A DNA stretch of 56,029 nt from Chitinophaga pinensis (GCA_945865295.1 CAMBDE010000005.1:1-56029), one strand, 5' to 3'. Counted from the stretch's first letter, positions 7,363 to 16,249 are shown. Numbers and translations are program-made. Notes: generated by a model from the sequence alone, not told the origin.

Positions 7363-8886
7363 ATGCATTTTTATCGCATCTTATTGATTCTACCTTTTTT
7401 TATGGCACAGACTCATGTACAAAGTCAAGTTCAGCATGATCCAGTATCAAATAATGAGTCTTTGTATAGACCCCGTTTTCATTTTACGCCTCAAAAGGGC
7501 TGGATGAACGACCCAAATGGCATGATTTTTTTAAATGGACAATACCATTTATTTTTTCAGCACTATCCAGAGGGAACAGTTTGGGGTCCGATGCATTGGG
7601 GACATGCTACAAGTAGCGATCTTGTTGATTGGAAAGAGCAACCTATCTCCTTATATCCAGATTCAATTGGGATGATTTTTTCGGGCTCTGCTGTATTGGA
7701 TAAAAATAATACTAGTGGTTTAGGACGCGGTGGCATTGCACCCATGGTAGCAATTTATACGCAACATAATATGCCTGGTGAAAAAGCAGGCAGGAACGAT
7801 TTTCAAAATCAATCTATTGCATATAGTTTGGATGAAGGGAAAACTTGGACTAAATATGCAGGGAATCCTGTTCTTAAAACCCCCAATTTAAAGGACTTTA
7901 GAGATCCAAAAGTAATTTGGCATGAGCCCACTCAAAAATGGATCATGAGCTTAGCCGTGGCTGATCATGTTGAATTTTATAGTTCACCTAATTTAATGAA
8001 CTGGAGTAAGGAATCCGAAATAGGTAAAAATTTATTTGCACATGGTGGGGTTTGGGAATGTCCAGACTTATTGTCTTTTAATGTGAATGGAAAAATTGTT
8101 TGGGTGTTATTGGTGAGCATGAATCCAGGTGGGCCAAATGGTGGATCTGCCACACAATATATAGTGGGCGACTTTGATGGACAGGTATTTAAACCCTTCA
8201 CAACAACGATTAAGTGGATGGATTATGGTCCAGATAATTATGCGGGGGTTAGTTTTTCAAATCTGGGTGAAAGAAAAATATTAATTGGGTGGATGAGCAA
8301 TTGGAACTACGCTAATGGGGTACCTACAGAAAAATGGAGAAGCGCCATGACAGCGCCGAGAGAATTGAAATTAGTAGAACAAAATATAAATTCAAATGAA
8401 TTCCTTTTAGTGTCTAGTCCTGTAAAGGAATTGAATGCAGGTTTTACAAAGACCCTTTCAAAAGAAAATATTATTTCTGAAAACATAGTTGCTTTAACGA
8501 GTGCAGTCAATTCAATACCTAATCGCATTGACTTTAATACTTTACAAGTAAAAGATTTTGAGATTATTTTTTCAAACACTTACAATGAAAAATTGATTGT
8601 AGGGTTTGATGCAACTAAAAAACAATTCTTTATTGATCGCCGCAATGCTGGAACATCTAATTTTCATGAGGGCTTTTCTAGAATTTCGAATGCGCCAAGG
8701 ATGACAGAGGATGCAGGGATGGACTTGTCACTATTGATAGATAAAACATCTGTTGAATTATTTGCAGATGGAGGTCGCACAGTGATGACCGCTTTATTTT
8801 TCCCAACACATCCTTATACCAATTGTATTTTACAAACCAAGAAGGGGATGAACTTAAAGTCAATCAATTTATTTTCTTTGAAATAG
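7363..8886 (+). CDS. secreted GH32 beta-fructosidase (levanase/inulinase/invertase type)
   Basis: Glycoside hydrolase family 32 enzymes split beta-fructosyl bonds in sucrose, inulin or levan by a retaining mechanism. The 507-residue protein has an N-terminal signal peptide (about 1-22). All three catalytic blocks are present: GWMNDPNG with nucleophile Asp50, FRDPKV with the transition-state Asp181, and WECPDL with acid/base Glu232. Residues 33-340 form the five-bladed propeller and about 370-505 the C-terminal beta-sandwich (VELFADGGRTVMTALFFP). The signal peptide points to periplasmic or outer-surface action. It lacks the SusC/SusD, fructokinase and sugar-transporter neighbours of a typical fructan locus. 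Exo or endo mode cannot be told from sequence alone. Confidence 0.92.
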   Translation: MHFYRILLILPFFMAQTHVQSQVQHDPVSNNESLYRPRFHFTPQKGWMNDPNGMIFLNGQYHLFFQHYPEGTVWGPMHWGHATSSDLVDWKEQPISLYPDSIGMIFSGSAVLDKNNTSGLGRGGIAPMVAIYTQHNMPGEKAGRNDFQNQSIAYSLDEGKTWTKYAGNPVLKTPNLKDFRDPKVIWHEPTQKWIMSLAVADHVEFYSSPNLMNWSKESEIGKNLFAHGGVWECPDLLSFNVNGKIVWVLLVSMNPGGPNGGSATQYIVGDFDGQVFKPFTTTIKWMDYGPDNYAGVSFSNLGERKILIGWMSNWNYANGVPTEKWRSAMTAPRELKLVEQNINSNEFLLVSSPVKELNAGFTKTLSKENIISENIVALTSAVNSIPNRIDFNTLQVKDFEIIFSNTYNEKLIVGFDATKKQFFIDRRNAGTSNFHEGFSRISNAPRMTEDAGMDLSLLIDKTSVELFADGGRTVMTALFFPTHPYTNCILQTKKGMNLKSINLFSLK

Positions 8887-8969
8887 GTTACCCCATTTTA
8901 TAAGATCCAATAATTTGATCGAATTTTAAATTTGTTTCAACTTATTCATCTTTCACTTGTTATTTGTTT

Positions 8970-9605
8970 ATGCAACAATTCACTCCTGCTGAATGGCAGT
9001 CTTGGGAAAGATTTTATAGGGCTAATTTTATCAATAGCTTGACTGGATTTAAATCGGCTAGTTTAATTGGCACCATCAATGCGCAGGGCGTGCCTAATTT
9101 AGGCATGTTCAGTAGCATGGTGCATATTGGTTCTAATCCTGCTTTAATAGGGTATATCAACCGACCTATTGCTGCTGCTCCGCATACTTTGTCCAATATA
9201 AAATCAAACGGAGTTTATACGGTCAACCATATACATGCTTCATTTTTAGCTCAAGCGCATCAAACAAGTGCCAAATATCCTGACGAAGTCAATGAGTTTA
9301 CAGAAGTAGGATTGACAGAGGAATACATAGAAGGTGTTAAAGTGCCTTTTGTGAAAGAGAGTCCTATCAAATACTTGCTTTCCTTAAAAGAGATTGTCCC
9401 AATTACATTGAATGCGACCTTTTTAGTGATTGGTCAGTTAGAACAAGTATTGATGGATCCTGCACTCCAGCCAACATCAGACGGCTTTTTGCATCTTGAC
9501 CAAGCGGGGAGCATTTGTAGCAATGGTTTAGACGCTTATTACAATACAAACCTGATTGATCGATTCGCTTATGCCAAACCTGACAAGGCGGCTGAGAAAT
9601 TATAA
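8970..9605 (+). CDS. flavin reductase-like FMN-binding protein
   Basis: From ATG 8970 the protein has 211 residues (a TTG two codons upstream is also in frame). The split-barrel flavin-binding pattern is visible: SLTGFKSASLIGTINAQGVPNLGMFSSMVHIG near the N-terminus, GYINRPIAAAPHTLSNIKSNGVYTVNHI in the middle, and LNATFLVIGQLEQV as a later strand. These match the flavin-reductase/NADH:FMN oxidoreductase-like family. The specific reaction is unknown. It sits 81 bp before the Tat-targeted iron-sulfur subunit of a molybdenum hydroxylase whose FAD subunit is missing, so a redox partnership is possible but unproven. No signal peptide is seen. Confidence 0.78.
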   Translation: MQQFTPAEWQSWERFYRANFINSLTGFKSASLIGTINAQGVPNLGMFSSMVHIGSNPALIGYINRPIAAAPHTLSNIKSNGVYTVNHIHASFLAQAHQTSAKYPDEVNEFTEVGLTEEYIEGVKVPFVKESPIKYLLSLKEIVPITLNATFLVIGQLEQVLMDPALQPTSDGFLHLDQAGSICSNGLDAYYNTNLIDRFAYAKPDKAAEKL

Positions 9606-9686
9606 CTGTACAGGCTATATTACTTCGGCCGATTGTCCATCTTTTTTTTGAAGACGCTTTCTTTTTTGGTAAATTACATCAAATCG

Positions 9687-10298
9687 ATGTATATGAATCC
9701 ATGTCAATTTGATGGTGCAAGAAGGGGCTTTTTTAAGAAATCAGCAGTGGTCGCTGCACTTTATTTAACCCCATCTGTTTTAGTGAAGACTTTTGCGGCA
9801 GATAGCCTAGTGCCGATCCCTATTGCAAAAGAAAAATTAAAGTTTATCCTAAACGGCAAACCAGTTGCAGTTGAGATTGATGCAAGAACAACTATGCTCA
9901 ATTTATTAAGGGAAGAAATTGGATATACAGGTACAAAAAAAGGATGCGAGATGGGCCAATGTGGTGCTTGTACGATTCATGTGAATGGGAAACGTTTAAA
10001 ATCGTGTACCCAACTGGCATTGAATCATCAGAACAATCAAATCACCACAATAGAAGGACTCGCGAAAGGAGATCAGTTACATCCAATGCAGGCTGCATTT
10101 TTAAAGAATGATGCTTTTCAATGTGGCTATTGCACATCGGGACAAATCATGTCTGCAGTGACTTGTGTAAGAGAAGGGAAAGCGACAAGCAGAACAAGTA
10201 TTCAAGTATATATGGACACCAATATTTGCAGATGTGGCGCTTATCAAAATATTGTAGACGCAATTGTTGAAGTCGCAAAATCTGGTGCTAAAATTTAA
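9687..10298 (+). CDS. [2Fe-2S] subunit of a xanthine-dehydrogenase-type molybdenum hydroxylase, Tat-exported
   Basis: This small subunit carries electrons from the molybdenum centre through two [2Fe-2S] clusters. The start is placed at ATG 9687 (203 residues; ATG 9693 is equally possible) because the twin-arginine motif ARRGFFKKSAVVAA then lies at the N-terminus; a TTG at 9633 would bury it. The plant-type ferredoxin cluster is GCEMGQCGACTIHVNGKRLKSC-like in spacing (three clustered Cys plus one later). The C-terminal four-helix cluster is FQCGYCTSGQ and CRCGAY. It lies 18 bp before the large subunit and is surely co-transcribed. The Tat signal implies a periplasmic enzyme like PaoABC aldehyde oxidase. 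Confidence 0.88.
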   Translation: MYMNPCQFDGARRGFFKKSAVVAALYLTPSVLVKTFAADSLVPIPIAKEKLKFILNGKPVAVEIDARTTMLNLLREEIGYTGTKKGCEMGQCGACTIHVNGKRLKSCTQLALNHQNNQITTIEGLAKGDQLHPMQAAFLKNDAFQCGYCTSGQIMSAVTCVREGKATSRTSIQVYMDTNICRCGAYQNIVDAIVEVAKSGAKI

Positions 10299-10316
10299 TC
10301 CTTTTAATTTTCTTTT

Positions 10317-12569
10317 ATGAATAATATTAATTTAGATAAGAACAATCTTTCTCAACTTAACTTCGAAGACGAAAGAGTAGACGGTGCTGATAAAGTAACA
10401 GGCAAAGCAAAATACACTGCAGAATACAATTTACCGAATATGGCGTATGGGGTATTCGTTACAAGTAGCATTGCAAAAGGCACCATTAAAAATATAGATA
10501 CTGCAAAAGCATTGGCATCGCCTGGTGTGTTAGATGTAATTTATTATGCGAACTGTCCAATAGTGCCTGGTTATTTAACGAATGTTTCTGAACGTCCAAA
10601 AAATGTTTTTGAGTGGCGCGGGCACAAAGTATTATATGATAATCAAGTTAAATTTTTTGGTCAACCCATTGCACTCATTGTAGCGGATAGTTTAGAAAAC
10701 GCGAATGCTGCCATTCGTTTAGTACGCGCAGAATATGAGTCACAAGCTTTTGAAACAAATTTTGATATAGTAAGAAAAGATCCTGCTAAATTGAAAGGAA
10801 CAGTGGCGTATAAAAGAGGAACCGAAAATGCATTTAAAACAGCTTCTGCTTTTATTGAAGCAGAATATGCCATTCCTGCAGAAGTGCACCTTCCAATGGA
10901 GATGCATGCTACCATTGCCTTTTGGGAAGGAGATGATAAAGTCACACTCTACGATAAAACACAAGGTCCTAAAAGTACACAAACTACAGTGGCCCGTACT
11001 TTTGGTTTACTAGATAAAAATGTGCGGGTGATTGCAGAAAACGTAGGTGGTGGATTTGGTAGTGGTTTAAGAAGTTGGGCCAATGTGCCTGCTGCTTTGA
11101 TTGCTGCTAAAAAATTAAACCGTCCTGTGAAAATAGTACTAACCCGTCCTCAAATGTTTTCATTGGTGGGTTATCGTCCGCAGTCTTGGCAAAAAATTGG
11201 TATTGGTGCAGATGCTTCTGGTCGTTTTATTGGCATCACACATGAAGCCATTAGTGGCACATCTCGTTACGAAGATTTTAGAGAAGGGATTGTGAACGTC
11301 TCTAAATTTTTATATGCTTGTGAGAACGTAGATACAAAATACAGTATGCTACCACTAGATCTAAGTACACCTGTTTGGATGCGCGGTCCTGGAGAAGCCA
11401 CTGGTTCTTATGGTTTAGAGTCAGCGATAGACGAGTTGTCTTATCAATTAAAAATGGATCCAATAGACTTAAGGTTAAAAAACTTTACCACTATAAATCC
11501 AGAAAATAAATTACCATTCTCCGATAACAATCTAAAAGATTGTTATGCATATGGCAAAGAAAAAATTGGTTGGAAAAATCGTCCTACAACACCTGGCGCA
11601 TTAAAAGAAAATGGTTGGCTAATAGGGTATGGTATGGCGAATGGCGTATTTGGTGCAGGCAAGGGCAGTGCCTCTGTGCGTGCATTGTTAAATAAGGATG
11701 GTAAATTGACTTTAGAATGTGCAGTGAGTGATATGGGTCCAGGTACCACCACCTCTATGACAATTATAGCCGCTGCTGCAATGCAGATGCCAATTGAAAA
11801 AATTAAATTTAAATTAGGCGATTCTGATTTACCTCCAGGCCCTTCACAAGGAGGATCAGGAACAACTTCCACAGTAGGATCTGCAGTGGACTTAGCTTGC
11901 ACGACTTTAAAACAAAATTTAAAAGACCTTGCCATTAAACTAGTTCCTGCTTTTGCTAATTTAAAATCAGAAGCCCTAGAAGTTAAAAATGAAATAGTAC
12001 TTGCCATTGCTGATACAAGTATCAAAATCACCATTGTAGATTTGTTACAATTAAGTCCTGATAAACAAATTGATTTGATGATTGCATCTACAGGTAAGAC
12101 TGCGGAGCAATTAAAGTTTACAAGCAATTCTTTCTCTTCGCATTATGTAAAATTAGCGGTGAACCCTAAAGATGGCACCATTAAAATTTTACAAGTAGTG
12201 ACCACGGGAGATGCAGGGAAAATCATTAGTCCTAAAACTGCAAGAAGCCAAATGATTGGTGGTGTGGTAGGAGGTATTGGGATGGCTTTGACAGAACAAT
12301 TGGAAATGGACCATGTGTCTGGTCAAATTATCAATGCAAGTTTTGGCGCCTACCATGTGCCTTTACATTCTCAAATTCCGCCAACTGATGTTTGGTTTGT
12401 GAACAAGCCAGATGTCAATATGAATTCGATTGGGGCAAAAGGCATTGGTGAAATTGCTTTGATTGGTTTTGCAGCTGCAGTCACCAATGCAGTTTACAAC
12501 GCAACTGGAAAAAGAGTAAGGGATTTGCCTATTACGCCTGCCAAACTTGGGTTTAAGGGGAAAGTGTAA
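10317..12569 (+). CDS. molybdopterin-binding large subunit of a xanthine-dehydrogenase-family enzyme (PaoC-like)
   Basis: A 750-residue catalytic subunit that hydroxylates an aldehyde or N-heterocycle at a molybdenum cofactor. The N-terminal domain (about 15-130) begins DERVDGADKVTGKAKYTAEY. Cofactor-binding segments include ENVGGGFGSGLRSW, MRGPGEATGSYGLESAIDE, and QGGSGTTSTVGSAV. The catalytic Glu lies in GAKGIGEIALIGF near the C-terminus. The opening segment and length resemble PaoC/YagR. It has no signal peptide of its own and would be exported folded with the Tat-bearing small subunit. The FAD subunit expected between the two genes in PaoABC-type operons is absent, so the electron acceptor must be something else. 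Substrate is unknown. Confidence 0.88.
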   Translation: MNNINLDKNNLSQLNFEDERVDGADKVTGKAKYTAEYNLPNMAYGVFVTSSIAKGTIKNIDTAKALASPGVLDVIYYANCPIVPGYLTNVSERPKNVFEWRGHKVLYDNQVKFFGQPIALIVADSLENANAAIRLVRAEYESQAFETNFDIVRKDPAKLKGTVAYKRGTENAFKTASAFIEAEYAIPAEVHLPMEMHATIAFWEGDDKVTLYDKTQGPKSTQTTVARTFGLLDKNVRVIAENVGGGFGSGLRSWANVPAALIAAKKLNRPVKIVLTRPQMFSLVGYRPQSWQKIGIGADASGRFIGITHEAISGTSRYEDFREGIVNVSKFLYACENVDTKYSMLPLDLSTPVWMRGPGEATGSYGLESAIDELSYQLKMDPIDLRLKNFTTINPENKLPFSDNNLKDCYAYGKEKIGWKNRPTTPGALKENGWLIGYGMANGVFGAGKGSASVRALLNKDGKLTLECAVSDMGPGTTTSMTIIAAAAMQMPIEKIKFKLGDSDLPPGPSQGGSGTTSTVGSAVDLACTTLKQNLKDLAIKLVPAFANLKSEALEVKNEIVLAIADTSIKITIVDLLQLSPDKQIDLMIASTGKTAEQLKFTSNSFSSHYVKLAVNPKDGTIKILQVVTTGDAGKIISPKTARSQMIGGVVGGIGMALTEQLEMDHVSGQIINASFGAYHVPLHSQIPPTDVWFVNKPDVNMNSIGAKGIGEIALIGFAAAVTNAVYNATGKRVRDLPITPAKLGFKGKV

Positions 12570-12620
12570 TGGTATTTTTTTTGCCGTGAAGCAGAACAAG
12601 GTTTTTTATGCACTTTCTAT

Positions 12621-12665
12621 AAAGAAATAATCCACTAAATAGATATTCATCTATTTTATTTCTTT
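12621..12665. terminator. nested hairpin after the molybdenum hydroxylase operon
   Basis: Inner stem AAATAGAT / ATCTATTT (12637-12644 with 12649-12656, loop ATTC) is extended by outer stem AAAGAAATA / TATTTCTTT (12621-12629 with 12657-12665), with a 7-base one-sided bulge. It sits between the large-subunit stop and the symporter start and probably ends the operon. The stem is weak in GC, so the terminator call is tentative. Confidence 0.45.
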
Positions 12666-12683
12666 ATTTGACCTTTTTACTTG

Positions 12684-12691
12684 TAAGTTTA
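12684..12691 (+). promoter_or_regulatory. candidate -7 box of the symporter gene
   Basis: TAAGTTTA matches TAnnTTTG except for the last base and stands four bases before the ATG at 12696, the same spacing as the perfect boxes of trmB, merR and nadK. Weak on its own. Confidence 0.35.
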
Positions 12692-12695
12692 GTAA

Positions 12696-13934
12696 ATGAA
12701 ATATTTCAAGATTTTATATGTACAGGTTTTAATCGGTATCATTCTAGGTATCATTGTTGGTTTATTATTTCCAGCCTTTTTTCAAACAGGAAAAATAATT
12801 AGTGATGTTTTTATTAGTCTAATTAAAATGGTGATTGCACCCATTATATTTTTCACCGTTGTATTAGGCATTACTGGAGCTGGTAATATGAAGAAGGTAG
12901 GAAGGGTTGGAGGAAAAGGAATCCTATATTTTGAAATTGTTTCTACCATTGCTTTATTGATTGGCTTGGTGGTGGGTACATTTATTAAGCCAGGCAAGGG
13001 GGTTGTTTTAGCAACTACGAATAATGAAAAAGTAGCTGCTTATGTAGATCAAGGAAAAGAAATGAATTGGGTAGATTTTTTTACACATATCGTTCCTGAT
13101 AATATCATTGGTGCTTTTGCAAAAGGAGATATCATACAAATTTTATTTTTCAGTATTTTTTTCGCTATTGGTTTAATGATGATTAAAAAGGGCAATGAAG
13201 GGATCATCAATACCTTTGGTGTTATCAATAAAGCGCTATTTAATATCTTACATATTGTCATGAAACTCAGTCCTATTGGTGCTTTTGGCGGTATGGCATA
13301 CACCATGGGAAAATTTGGCATAGGAAGTTTATTGATCTTAGGAAAATTCATGCTTACTTTTTATATCACTGTTTTGATTTTCATCTTTTTGATTCTAAAT
13401 GGTATTATGCGCTACTATGGATTTAGTTTAATTAAATTATTGAAGTATCTAAAAGAAGAAATTTTTATTGTTATTGGCGCAAGTAGTAGTGAAGCCGTTT
13501 TGCCTTCTGTGATGGAAAAACTAGAACAAGCTGGTTGTGAAAAATCTGTTGTAGGTTTAATTATTCCAACTGGATATAGTTTCAACCTAGATGGCACTTC
13601 TATTTATTTAAGTATGGCCATTATATTTTTAGCACAAGTATTTGATGTTGAATTTTCTATTTCACAACAATTAACCATTTTTGGAATTTTACTCATTACA
13701 AGTAAAGGCGCGGCTGGTGTCACGGGAAGTGGCTTTATCGTTTTAGCTTCCACTTTAACAGCAATTAAAGTCATCCCTCTGGAAGGACTTGCCCTACTTA
13801 TTGGAGTTGACCGTTTTATGAGCGAAGCAAGATCGGTCACCAATTTTATTGGGAACGCAGTGGCTACAGTGGTTATTTCCAAACATGAAAAGGCGATAGA
13901 TATGGACACCTTTAAGAAAGTTGTAGGTGTTTAA
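12696..13934 (+). CDS. dicarboxylate/amino acid:cation symporter (DctA/GltP family)
   Basis: A 412-residue inner-membrane transporter of the SDF (dicarboxylate/amino acid:cation symporter) family, which takes up C4-dicarboxylates or glutamate/aspartate with H+ or Na+. The N-terminus (YVQVLIGIILGIIVGLLFP) and the segment LIKMVIAPIIFFTVVLGITG are typical first helices. The reentrant hairpin serine motif is seen as GASSSEAVLP, the substrate-binding helix as PTGYSFNLDGTSIYL, and the second hairpin as KGAAGVTGSGFIVLA. GVDRFMSEARSVTNFIGN closes the transport core. Acidic/basic selectivity residues look closer to the dicarboxylate type, but the substrate is inferred. It appears to have its own promoter. 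Confidence 0.92.
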   Translation: MKYFKILYVQVLIGIILGIIVGLLFPAFFQTGKIISDVFISLIKMVIAPIIFFTVVLGITGAGNMKKVGRVGGKGILYFEIVSTIALLIGLVVGTFIKPGKGVVLATTNNEKVAAYVDQGKEMNWVDFFTHIVPDNIIGAFAKGDIIQILFFSIFFAIGLMMIKKGNEGIINTFGVINKALFNILHIVMKLSPIGAFGGMAYTMGKFGIGSLLILGKFMLTFYITVLIFIFLILNGIMRYYGFSLIKLLKYLKEEIFIVIGASSSEAVLPSVMEKLEQAGCEKSVVGLIIPTGYSFNLDGTSIYLSMAIIFLAQVFDVEFSISQQLTIFGILLITSKGAAGVTGSGFIVLASTLTAIKVIPLEGLALLIGVDRFMSEARSVTNFIGNAVATVVISKHEKAIDMDTFKKVVGV

Positions 13935-13950
13935 TTTAAATAAAAGTATT

Positions 13951-14043
13951 TTGAAACTATCCTCACAAGAATTACTCTACCACCAAAGCAAAGTGATGTA
14001 TCAAACGGAAAATTGGTTCAAAACCCAGGATTATAAATTATAA
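13951..14043 (+). CDS. possible 30-residue small protein (TTG start)
   Basis: The 124-bp gap between the symporter and the PIG-L gene contains an open frame from TTG 13951 to TAA 14043. It encodes MKLSSQELLYHQSKVMYQTE followed by NWFKTQDYKL. The composition (Gln, Tyr, Trp, Lys, balanced polar residues) looks like real protein rather than translated A/T-rich spacer. It ends 15 bp before the PIG-L ATG. An internal ATG at 13996 would give 15 residues. No family is recognised; it could be a true small protein or the remnant of a decayed gene. Confidence 0.3.
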   Translation: MKLSSQELLYHQSKVMYQTENWFKTQDYKL

Positions 14044-14058
14044 AATAAAATATTTACA

Positions 14059-14961
14059 ATGAAAAAAGTTTTAATTGCTACAGTATTATTCATTTTTGTT
14101 TTCAATTTGAATACAAATGCACAAGCTCAAGATAAAAGAATTAGAGTTGTAGCTGTATTTGCACACCCTGATGACGCAGATTCTAAAATGGGCGGAACGG
14201 CTGCTCTATTAGCTAAAATGGGCGTTGCTGTAAAATTTGTTGCATTAACGAATGGTGATGCTGGTCACTATGCAGAAGGGGGTGGTGTATTAGGACAAAG
14301 AAGAAGAGAAGAAGCACAACGTGCTGCAAAAAAATATGGTATAGATGAATATGTTGTATTAAACAATCATGACGGTGAATTATTACCAGACTTGAATGCT
14401 AGAATGCAAGTGATTCGTGAAATCAGAAAATGGAATGCTGATGTGGTTTTAGGCTTACGTCCTAATGATTATCATCCTGATCATAGAAACGCAGGTAAGT
14501 TGGTAGAAGATGCATCTTATATGGTTGCTGTGCCAAATGTAGCAGCAGATGTACCCGCATTAAAAAAGAACCCTGTTTTTTTATACATGCAGGATAATTT
14601 TAAAAAGCCTAATCCATTTAGTCATGATATTGTAATCGGTATCGATGAAGTATTAGATCAAAAAGTAGATGGTTTAAATGAACATACTTCTCAAATGTAT
14701 GAGTGGTTACCTTGGATTAGTAATGGTGGTGAAATAGATCCTAAAGTGCCAAAAGATCCAGCAGAAAAAAAAGCTTGGTTAAAAAGTCGTTGGATGGGAA
14801 GAAACATGAGTGAAGCACAAAAAGCTGGATTAGCTAAATGGTACTCTCCTGAAAAAGCTGCTAGTTTTAAATTTGCTGAGTCATTTGAGATCACAGAATA
14901 CGGCGCACAGCCAACAGAGGCTGATATCAGAAGACTATTTCCTATGTTGAAAAATAAATAA
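14059..14961 (+). CDS. secreted PIG-L family deacetylase (LmbE-like)
   Basis: PIG-L/LmbE enzymes are zinc-dependent deacetylases acting on N-acetylglucosaminyl groups and related amides. The 300-residue protein has a signal peptide (about 1-24, ending NTNAQAQ). The diagnostic motif VFAHPDDADSKMGG follows, with His36, Asp38 and Asp39 for zinc binding and catalysis. The later RPNDYHPDHRNAG supplies the third zinc-binding histidine. The segment GQRRREEAQRAAKKYGI is also typical. Export implies action on extracellular or periplasmic sugars. The gene is followed by a perfect 16-bp hairpin, then by a sugar transporter and a YetA/PcRGLX-like protein. The three may serve one glycan pathway, although the substrate is unknown. 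Confidence 0.88.
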   Translation: MKKVLIATVLFIFVFNLNTNAQAQDKRIRVVAVFAHPDDADSKMGGTAALLAKMGVAVKFVALTNGDAGHYAEGGGVLGQRRREEAQRAAKKYGIDEYVVLNNHDGELLPDLNARMQVIREIRKWNADVVLGLRPNDYHPDHRNAGKLVEDASYMVAVPNVAADVPALKKNPVFLYMQDNFKKPNPFSHDIVIGIDEVLDQKVDGLNEHTSQMYEWLPWISNGGEIDPKVPKDPAEKKAWLKSRWMGRNMSEAQKAGLAKWYSPEKAASFKFAESFEITEYGAQPTEADIRRLFPMLKNK

Positions 14962-14974
14962 GTTAATTTCTATC

Positions 14975-15010
14975 AATTCCTAGTCTTGATATACATCAAG
15001 ACTAGGAATT
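14975..15010. terminator. perfect 16-bp hairpin between the PIG-L and transporter genes
   Basis: AATTCCTAGTCTTGAT (14975-14990) and its exact complement (14995-15010) flank a 4-base ATAC loop, 13 bp after the PIG-L stop and 12 bp before the GTG start of the transporter gene. Only a short TTTAAAT follows, so it may terminate partially, letting some transcription reach the transporter, or stabilise the upstream mRNA. Confidence 0.65.
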
Positions 15011-15022
15011 TAAATATCTAAT

Positions 15023-16249
15023 GTGAAAAAGAATTGCTTCATAGTAGGCCTTGTTTTGTTGACTTTTTTTGTCATCTCTTTTTTGACAAATATCATTGGT
15101 CCACTCATTCCAGAGATTATCAATTCTTTTAGCTTAAGCTTAACCTTAGTTTCCTTTCTTCCTTTTGCATTTTTCATTGCTTATGGCTTTATGTCCATAC
15201 CGGCTGGTGTCATGACTGAAAAATATGGAGGAAAATTTGTGATGCTTTTTGCTTTTGCTATTGCATTGATAGGCGCATTGCTTTTTGGGTTATTTCCCAA
15301 ATTCAATATGGCCATTATTTCTTTGTTTTTAATTGGATCTGGTATGGCGATGCTTCAAGTGGTCATTAATCCACTATTGCGAAGCGCTGGGGGTGAAGCC
15401 GAGTTTTCTTTTTATTCCTTAATGGGTCAATTATTTTTTGGATTAGCTTCCTTTCTTAGCCCACTTGTATATACTTATTTATCTCAAAACATGAGTACAA
15501 ATAACAATACCTTGTTTTATTTACTAAAGAAAGTGGTTCCTACAAATTTGACATGGGTTTCCTTTTATTGGGTATTTGCTTTTATTTCTTTAATTATGCT
15601 ATTGGTCATTGCAGCGTTTAAATTTCCAAAAATTGAATTAAAAGAAGACGAAAAAGCTGGTGCATTCAAAGTGCATATTGAACTACTTAAAAATAAAACA
15701 GTACTACTCTATTTTTTAGGCATATTCTGTTACGTAGGTTCTGAACAGGGTGTTGCTAATTGGATTTCACAATTTTTATTTACATACCATGCGTATGACC
15801 CTCAAACTGTAGGTGCTCAGGTGGTTTCCTGGTTTTGGGGGATGATGACGGCAGGCACATTTGTTGGTTTAATTTTAGTAAAATTATTTGATACAAGAAG
15901 CATATTGATTTTATTTACCGCATTGGCTATTTTTTCTTTATCCATTGCATTATTTGGAGGAGCTAGCATTACATTATATGCATTCCCTGCAGTTGGTTTT
16001 TTTATTGCAGTGATGTATCCAATCATCATTTCTCTAGGTCTAAATTCAGTTCCTGCGCACCATGGATCTTTTGCAGGTATTTTAATGACAGGTATTTGTG
16101 GAGGAGCAATTATTCCGTTGATCGTAGGCGTGCTAGGAGATTATTTTACACTTAAATATGGCATGCTCTTTTTATATATCACTTTTGGCTTTATACTTTC
16201 TATAGGAATATGGGCCAAGCCTTTAATTAATAACAGTAAAATTAACTAA
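15023..16249 (+). CDS. MFS sugar transporter (FucP-like)
   Basis: A 408-residue major facilitator protein with about twelve membrane helices. The start is GTG 15023; the ATG two bases earlier runs straight into TGA. The opening helix FIVGLVLLTFFVISFLTNIIGPLIPEI and the loop SIPAGVMTEKYGGKF after helix 2 fit the FucP (L-fucose:H+ symporter) branch. This branch in Bacteroidota also carries glucose, galactose and uronides. Helix 4/5 contains INPLLRSAGGEAEFSFYSLMGQLFFGLASF, where FucP-like proteins carry conserved asparagine and glutamine residues. It lies 37 bp before the YetA/PcRGLX-like gene and is probably co-transcribed, which suggests it imports the sugar that enzyme releases. Confidence 0.82.
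   Translation: MKKNCFIVGLVLLTFFVISFLTNIIGPLIPEIINSFSLSLTLVSFLPFAFFIAYGFMSIPAGVMTEKYGGKFVMLFAFAIALIGALLFGLFPKFNMAIISLFLIGSGMAMLQVVINPLLRSAGGEAEFSFYSLMGQLFFGLASFLSPLVYTYLSQNMSTNNNTLFYLLKKVVPTNLTWVSFYWVFAFISLIMLLVIAAFKFPKIELKEDEKAGAFKVHIELLKNKTVLLYFLGIFCYVGSEQGVANWISQFLFTYHAYDPQTVGAQVVSWFWGMMTAGTFVGLILVKLFDTRSILILFTALAIFSLSIALFGGASITLYAFPAVGFFIAVMYPIIISLGLNSVPAHHGSFAGILMTGICGGAIIPLIVGVLGDYFTLKYGMLFLYITFGFILSIGIWAKPLINNSKIN

Noticed and set aside
11543..12127. 194-codon minus-strand frame inside the molybdenum hydroxylase large subunit
   Set aside because: It is antisense to a conserved coding region, and its composition mirrors the codons of the real gene.
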